Below are positions 58,321-64,000 of a stretch of DNA of 64,000 bases, piece after piece. The stretch is from Margaritifera margaritifera (Eukaryota; Mollusca; Bivalvia; Unionida; Margaritiferidae): positions 868,001 to 932,000 of the forward strand of contig JAQPZY010001332.1 of the NCBI GenBank assembly GCA_029931535.1. The letters run 5' to 3'. The translations under genes and the position numbers were made by a program. Each line of letters begins with the position of its first letter. The first letter of the stretch is position 1. Below the pieces are notes generated by a model. The model searched no databases. It was not told the origin of the DNA and saw only the letters and a program-made list of their open reading frames with translations.

Positions 58321-61150
58321 TGTAGTAAATTATGTTTCTCCAATAATACTTACCTGATCACATTACCGTTAGGATAACTTTCTCTGCTACCTCCGAATCC
58401 AGCCCTCCCTGAAAGATGAAAAAACATCTTTCTTGCTATATGTAACGTATAAACACAGGGAAGCAACTCTTACAGATTTACTCTCTTTTCCACCCACTAG
58501 GTGGCTACCATTATATCCATATGTAACCAGTTTTCAATTGAGCAAAACCTATAATAGGATGCTTGCATTGCAGGGAAGGTGGAAGGGATATTTGGTAAAG
58601 TAATCAGGTAAGTATTATCAGAGAAACATAATTTACTAAAAAATTTGCTTTCTCCATCAAATACATTACCTGATCTCACTGACATTAGGAGAATAGATAA
58701 GAAGAGGAGGAAATGCTGAGCATCCCGTTTCTACCCTGTCACCCAGAAGCAGCATGATTGCTCTACTAAAAGGATGAACTTCTCCTAATGTTAGTTTAGC
58801 AAACTGAGAGACAATTTGTTTATACATGTGCGAGGGAGAACCCCGTGGGATTCCGCACTTGATTAATGTCTCACCATCAAAACTTTTCCAGGCAAATCCA
58901 GCAAAAGTGGCAAATTCATGCCAGGGTCTTAGGCTGTACTTTCATGAATGGGGCGTGGTCACTGTATGTGCAGCTACCACTAGCCCAACGAGTTTCAGTT
59001 CTCTCCCTTTTGAGGCCATGTCACGCAAATGGAAGTTAGAGAAGGTAGAATGGGCATGCCAGTCACCTGATTCCACTATGTCCTGAACTGAGACATTATG
59101 TTTGAGGCCAAGCTCATCGAAGTTGCTTGTATTTTGTGAGCTGAAATCTTCATTATTTGTACCTCATCCTGTGAGAGTTCAGAGTACGCTCATTTAATAA
59201 TTCCCTTTAGCCAAGTGGCCAGTGCTTGTGGGGTTATGTCTTGCTTTCCTGCCTTCAGTGGTAGGAATAGTCCGTTCTGGCTGCTGCGGATATTGTCTGT
59301 GCATATCAGGTAACATCTGAGGGTATGTACAGGGTCCTGTAGCTTTGCTTCTCTCGACAAATTGATCGAGGGAGTGAATAGTTATTCGATGGTTGACTAG
59401 TGATGGCAACCTGTTCTTAGAAAGGAAACCAGGTTTTGTCATTAGAATGACTGAGCTGACAGAATGGACTGCATGTAGTTCGGACCTACTCACTCTGCAT
59501 GTTGAAGCTAGCGTTATTATAAGCTGCAAGTCTTGTATGATAGCTACTTCAGTGAAGTGGAAGACGGTGAGTTTGACCATGTCAAAACCCAGGAGAGATT
59601 CCATTTGGGAATAATGTGAGTGAGCATGGTCCGGATATGTTGAAATCGGACTGCAAGTTGGAGATTTCCTTGCTGTGGCCAACATCGTCATTCCATGAAG
59701 TCGGAACATTTCTGAGATCATGGAATGGTATCCCTTGATTGTGATAGGTCACTAACTTCTTGTCTTCAATAAGAGAAAGTCAGCCATCAGGGAATCGGTG
59801 CTGAGAGTGGTGTGATGCCGTTGATGTGACACCAGTCATTGACGACACGATTTCCCCTCGTATGTCTATGAAGTGGAGGCTCGTCAGCTGTTGTGATCCT
59901 TTCCATGATTGAAGCTCCAAACTACTTTTCGATCAGGACTTCAATAAAAGGAGCCAGGCATGAAGAAGGAGTTTCTCTGGACATGGATAGAATAGTGTTG
60001 ATTTTCACTGCTTGAATGAAGTGGAGGTTGTTATGACTTGTCTGGGTACATCTGTCACTAAATCGAGCTGATAAATGATTCAAGATATTTTTCATCTTAG
60101 TGGGGTAATTAGAACTATTTGCAGTCTGTGCCTCTCATTTCTGAATTATCTTCATTATCAAGACTGATGGAGTGAAGGTATATGCCCACAATACCTCCCA
60201 GATGATTGAAAGAGTATCAGCAGCCCATTCTTCTAGGACCAGGAATAAAGGTCAAACATCGAATGGCCTCATAGGGCATAGACCTGATGGAAGGTTTATG
60301 GATGGACAACTCTGTATGAAGCAGATATTCTCTCATTGATAATGAGTCGGCCAGCACACTGAGCCAGCTAGGAATCTGTCGGACTTGAATATTACCTGAT
60401 ATAGGGAGCACCAATGAAGGTATTCCCATACCATGAAGCAAAGGTCCGGTGATTCTTACCCACCCCCACCCCCTTTTCCAAGATACATCACCAGAACCAA
60501 ATTGTCTGACATTATCAGAACATGGATGTGTTCCGCTCAAGTGTGGGAGGCTTTCATTTCCAAGAGGTTTATATGAAGAACGTTCTCATGAAGCATCCAC
60601 TTGTCACTGACCATCACAAACACTAGCAGTAAGTGTGCTCCCCAACCTGACAAACTGGGATTATAACAGCTCCACCGCAGCATTAAGTAGATTGAGGAAC
60701 TGTAAGAAACTTCCTCCCCTAACAACATCATTTGATGCTTTTTCCAACATATGAGCTATACTTTCAGTGCATTAGGGAGAAAGACGCCAAGTTAATATGT
60801 GTTAAGAGTTCCATATCTAGATGGAAAAAATGTTGAAAAGGGACAAGGTCCAACTTTTTTACATTAATTATCCACCTGAACCTCGAATGATGGAAGTAAG
60901 ATTGTTTATGTCATGAACCAAAATCATACTTACCAAATGTTTTTGTAATATGTCGTCCAGGAACGGCACCATCTTTGTGGAGGACATTCTGAACTGGGAT
61001 ATTGAAGATCCAACTTCAACGTCTTGGTTCATGCCTTCTCTGACATATGAATCATACTTTGATGTGTTTTGGAGGAAGACACCAAATTGATATGTGTTCA
61101 GGGTGCAATACTTATATGGACAAAATGTTGACTTCAGGGTTGCATCAAGG
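58307..61150 (-). mobile_element. DIRS-like element C, 5' truncated
   Basis: The left side has an inverted terminal repeat (58,307-58,552) matching element A's opposite end, then an internal complementary region (58,595-58,690). In the latter, 'gtaatcaggtaagtattatc' and following is complementary to the outer end at 58,307-58,367, and 'tctccatcaaatacattacc' and following is complementary to the outer end of element A at ~18,700-18,738. Inside, on the minus strand, are the recombinase, RNase H and part of the RT. Gag and the other terminal repeat are missing. A and C belong to one family, distinct from B. Confidence 0.75.
59194..59750 (-). pseudogene. Element C tyrosine recombinase fragment
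   Basis: Minus-strand frame with LASTCRVSRSELHAV (first catalytic Arg in the same context as element B), MTKPGFLSKNRLPSLVNH and ITIHSLDQFV, which align with GYFSKNQLP...PVEIPSL in B. After this the frame becomes Pro/His-rich and loses similarity, so a frameshift has removed the catalytic C-terminal half from this frame. Not functional. Confidence 0.65.
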
Positions 61151-61206
61151 ATTTGGTAAATGTGGGCACTTGCCCCCCCCCCCCAATCTGAAAAAAGAGG
61201 GGCCAA
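60217..61206 (-). pseudogene. Element C RT / RNase H fragments
   Basis: 60,868-61,206 includes VPFLDDILQKHLVSMIL (YxDD-box region) and VHDINNLTSII. 60,537-60,731 has NPSLSGWGAHLL and LHINLLEMKA (RNase H), with the first Asp of DASLSGWGAHL replaced by Asn. 60,217-60,540 has SDNVRQFGSG, IQVRQIPSWLSVLADSLSM (RNase H C-terminal). These match element A piece by piece. A segment of about 85 bp is duplicated (about 60,765-60,845 and 61,050-61,135). Confidence 0.7.
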
Positions 61207-61300
61207 CGTAGTGATATGTGGGGCCTCCCAGTATGGTGTAAAAAAAAAAAAAACTTCAACAGATTCAAACAGAGCAATAGCAAGTATAATAAGTGTATTA

Positions 61301-62322
61301 AATGCATATCATGTGTTCAGTATATTACAGCAGAACACTTAATGCATATAATGTGTTATGTATATTACAGTATAACACTTGATGTATACCATATGTTCTC
61401 TATATTACAGTATAATACTAAATACATATCATGTGTTCTGTATATTACATTATAACACTAAATATACGAATACAGTTCTGCACTGCAACCTGTTACATCA
61501 ACAGGTGGAGATCCCCTTTCCTAGAGCATTTTGGCACTGACCCACAATGCTCTCCAGGGGTGTGCCGACTGAGCTGATTAGACTCAGCCCAGAACCGATA
61601 AGCTTTTCCATTGCTCCTCTTTTCTGCCAAATCCAATGTGAGGCTTCCTCGACCTGTTTGCCAACCTAGGTAACTAAATTCCTGCAGCTAGGTCCTGTAA
61701 TCCCAATGACTCCCAAGGCATGCCAAAAGGCCTGTGCTTCAAAGCCATGGCATCCTATTTGGTAGAATCCAGGCCTTTCATCCATTCTGCTGGCACTCAT
61801 GGATGTGTGGCTGATACTTGGCCATTTTCCTCTAATTGACCTCCTCAATTCTAGCTTTCCATGGCACTGTCAGTTCCTACAAAATCACCTGTTTGGTACC
61901 TCCTGACCACAGTACAATATTAGGTCTGAAGATGGTGTTACAGATGTCCCTTTGGGAACTTCAGCTGTCCTTTTACATCTGCCTGCATTTCCCAATCATG
62001 TGCTATTGTGAAGATGCGTCTTGCTTCAGTCTTTTGCCTTTGTGTCTCACCACTTCTCACAAAGTTGGGAGCACTTTTCACTTGGTGTTTCTTTCTCCTG
62101 GCTATGTCCATACTTGCAGCAATCTCAGCAAGCACTTGGTCATGGTGCCAATGATAACGACCATCTGTCAGAGCTACATTGCAGGATGACAGCACACATT
62201 CCACATTTGTGTCTCCCACAAGTCTACAGTTTGGGTCATCAGTTAGTGTGTTCTGTATATTTCAGTATACCCAGTAACACTAAATACATATCATGTGTTC
62301 TGTATATTACAGTATAGCACTT
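61301..62322. repeat. 40 bp minisatellite split by an insertion
   Basis: Four copies with an exact 40 bp period at 61,301, 61,341, 61,381 and 61,421 ('aatacatatcatgtgttctg' + 'tatattacagtataacacta'). The array resumes at 62,244 with a 39 bp copy and a full copy at 62,283-62,322. About 780 bp of unrelated coding-derived sequence separates the two parts. Confidence 0.9.
61480..62219 (-). pseudogene. C-terminal fragment of a non-LTR retrotransposon-type protein
   Basis: Minus frame 61,938-62,219 reads NVECVLSSCNVALTDGRYHW, HDQVLAEIAASMD, RSGETQRQKTEARRIF and DWEMQADVKGQLKFP. Shifted frames continue with pieces such as ALGVIGITGPSCRNL (61,666-61,848). From memory of invertebrate gene models, this module recurs at the C-terminal end of non-LTR retrotransposon-like polyproteins, where an RPDIVLWS...ELTVPWE-like stretch suggests a nuclease-type fold. 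That central stretch is frameshifted here. No RT domain is present. Family assignment is from recollection and moderately uncertain. Confidence 0.5.
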
Positions 62323-62600
62323 AAAATTGAAATCAAAGTCTAGTGTTTTTTAAAAACAGTATTTTCTCTACACACTTACTCATAAAGAATCAAACAAAGG
62401 GCTGCTAATTGTGTCACCCCTCTGTCCATTCTTATATCTTAAAAAAGAGAGTCATGTATTTCCTGCATGTTACATCATAGCTGTCATGCATGTAAGCATG
62501 TAGTTGTAACATTTTTGCTTAGTTTCAAATCCTGAATCACCTGTTTGTGAGTTGGTAATTAAACTAGTCTTACAATGTAAGACATCTTTCCTGATAGTTA

Positions 62601-63914
62601 CCGTATATACTTGCGTATAAGCTGAATAATTTAGGAGAAAATAAAAGAGCCTGGAAGAAGAGGGGTCAGCTTATCCATGGGACAAGGTCTAAAGTTGAAA
62701 ATTTTTAAGTTTTCTTGTTGACTACCAATATATATTGGAGGAGAATGGATGGATAGATAGACAGATAATTAGGAATAATAAAGACAAAACCAGTGTAAAA
62801 TACAATTAGGTATATTATCCAGTGGAATATGTCACAAATAAATTGACAACTTACATTTTGTTCAGCTTCTTGTCATAAAAATCCATAGAAATCTATAATG
62901 ATTGACATTTTAAATCCATTGATATGATAAATTCAGCATAAAAATAGCAGCCCAGAATGATCCAATTTACAATATCCCGTAATATGTTAATTCCATACAT
63001 CTCACAAATACAAAATGAAAGTCAAGTCCACACTTTTGTGATTCACTGTACCCTATAAAGGTCACTGTCTAATGTCATCTGGTACAAAGCCCAAGAATTC
63101 ATCTGCATCGTCTGAAATCCTCCATTGTCGTCTAGTCATCGTAAATATCATCTGACTCAGATTGCTTGTCTTTATTGTCATATGCGGGTGCTTATGTGGA
63201 GAATCAGTGTGGGCTCTGTGAGTGACACTTTGATCATACAGTCTGTGAAATCTATTAAAGGATGCAACTGAACAGGTGTCAACTGTGCAGCAAGATCACA
63301 GATAGTTCAAATAACCACCCTCTGTTACTTGGCACTGAACAAGTATCAAATATGCAGCTTGATCAAAATGTTGTAATGTGCGAAAACAAAGATGGTGCTA
63401 AGGGATTATGGTCATAAACATATTTGTAAGACATTTAGGACTCTACTTGGCACTGAACAAGTATCAAATTCACGGAGTGAACAAAAGGATTGTCATCTTG
63501 AAAAAAGGTCAGGCAGTGCTGCCTTTATAAGCCACGGGCTTATCAACCCATATGCACTGGCAGATAACATGTAAAATATCACTTAGGAATTAGATCTGGC
63601 TGGTGGAAAAAGAAAATATAAATCAAATCAAAACATTTTATAATGCATCAAACACTGTGTTAATTCAGCTAAACACAAAATATAATACAACAGGTTGTTC
63701 AGACTTTCACGAAAATGGAAGCAATATACTTACTAGTAAACACCCATGGTAAACAACATTGACGGACACTTCACTTTATGGTGGATAATATTTAATTTAC
63801 TGGTAATATTTCAGGGGTCAGCTTATGTGTGGGTCATGCACTTTTTAATGTTTTTACCTATTCAGTTTGGGGGTCGGCTTATATGCGAATGGGCTTATAC
63901 GCAAGTATATACGG
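62601..63914. mobile_element. TA-flanked inverted-repeat DNA element
   Basis: CCGTATATACTTGCGTATAA(GC) at the left and its exact inverse at the right, 22 bp, both with TA outside (62,599-62,600 and 63,915-63,916). Subterminal 'ggggtcagcttat' and 'ggggtcggcttatatgcg' words repeat the end motif. The interior (1.3 kb) has no transposase. It carries the block shared with 30.5 kb, partly duplicated at 63,300-63,350 and 63,440-63,490. A non-autonomous Tc1/mariner/pogo-type element. Confidence 0.8.
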
Positions 63915-64000
63915 TATGTTGTTTGGGTCAACATCTTACTTCCAAAATAAATGGCATTGTGTAGCTGCATGTTCCCTGGTCGATTGACAGGGGAACTAGA

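Noticed and set aside
1..64000. CRISPR arrays, riboswitches, bacterial promoters and terminators
   Set aside because: The window is eukaryotic; the regular repeats are adjacent minisatellites or long monomers with no unique spacers.

Overview
ORGANISM AND CHARACTER. This is AT-rich eukaryotic nuclear DNA, almost certainly from an invertebrate. There are no bacterial-style genes and no operons. The repeat content points to a marine mollusc, probably a bivalve: arrays of roughly 140 bp monomers that end in a short hairpin followed by CTAA, several DIRS-like elements, TA-flanked inverted-repeat elements and a tRNA-derived SINE. The species is inferred from repeat style only. REGION BY REGION. 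0.8-3.2 kb holds diverged tandem copies of a non-coding block. 4.6-5.5 kb and 21.4-22.6 kb hold one family of ~145 bp tandem monomers. 7.5-8.3, 9.4-10.3, 13.4-13.7, 33.9-34.7 and 42.3-44.3 kb hold a second monomer family with shared hairpin termini, and 24.9-26.7 kb holds a third family of the same architecture. 11.9-12.2 kb is a hAT transposase fossil and 12.5-13.1 kb a possible piggyBac-like remnant. 14.75-18.74, 36.6-44.78 and 58.3-61.15 kb are three DIRS-like (tyrosine recombinase) retroelements, all on the minus strand and all with broken reading frames. The middle one keeps both inverted terminal repeats and an internal complementary region. 23.1-30.0 kb contains three phase-compatible exons of a minus-strand host gene with fibronectin type III domains. 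30.3-31.4 and 62.6-63.9 kb are TA-flanked inverted-repeat elements. MAIN ELEMENT. 47,793-54,449 is a complete, very young LTR retrotransposon. It has 750/748 bp LTRs that differ by one substitution and two small indels, a 4 bp target duplication (ATAG), a primer binding site, a polypurine tract and two long open frames. Frame 1 encodes Gag, protease and integrase; frame 2 encodes reverse transcriptase and RNase H of Ty3/gypsy type. Integrase therefore lies upstream of RT, the Ty1/copia order, as in the Gmr1 group. The second frame has no early ATG and overlaps the first in the -1 register. The LTR carries two 26 bp repeats, each with a heat-shock-element-like core, a CATGTG E-box and a CCAAT, directly upstream of a TATA box and initiator. 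It also carries an intron-like donor/acceptor pair enclosing its poly(A) signal. HOW IT FITS TOGETHER. The only convincing host gene is the FN3 gene, of which an internal part is visible. Everything else recognisable is mobile DNA in nested layers: an LTR element inside a possible inverted-repeat element, a hairpin-ended array inside a DIRS element, a SINE inside a hairpin-ended array, and a LINE-like fossil inside a 40 bp minisatellite.
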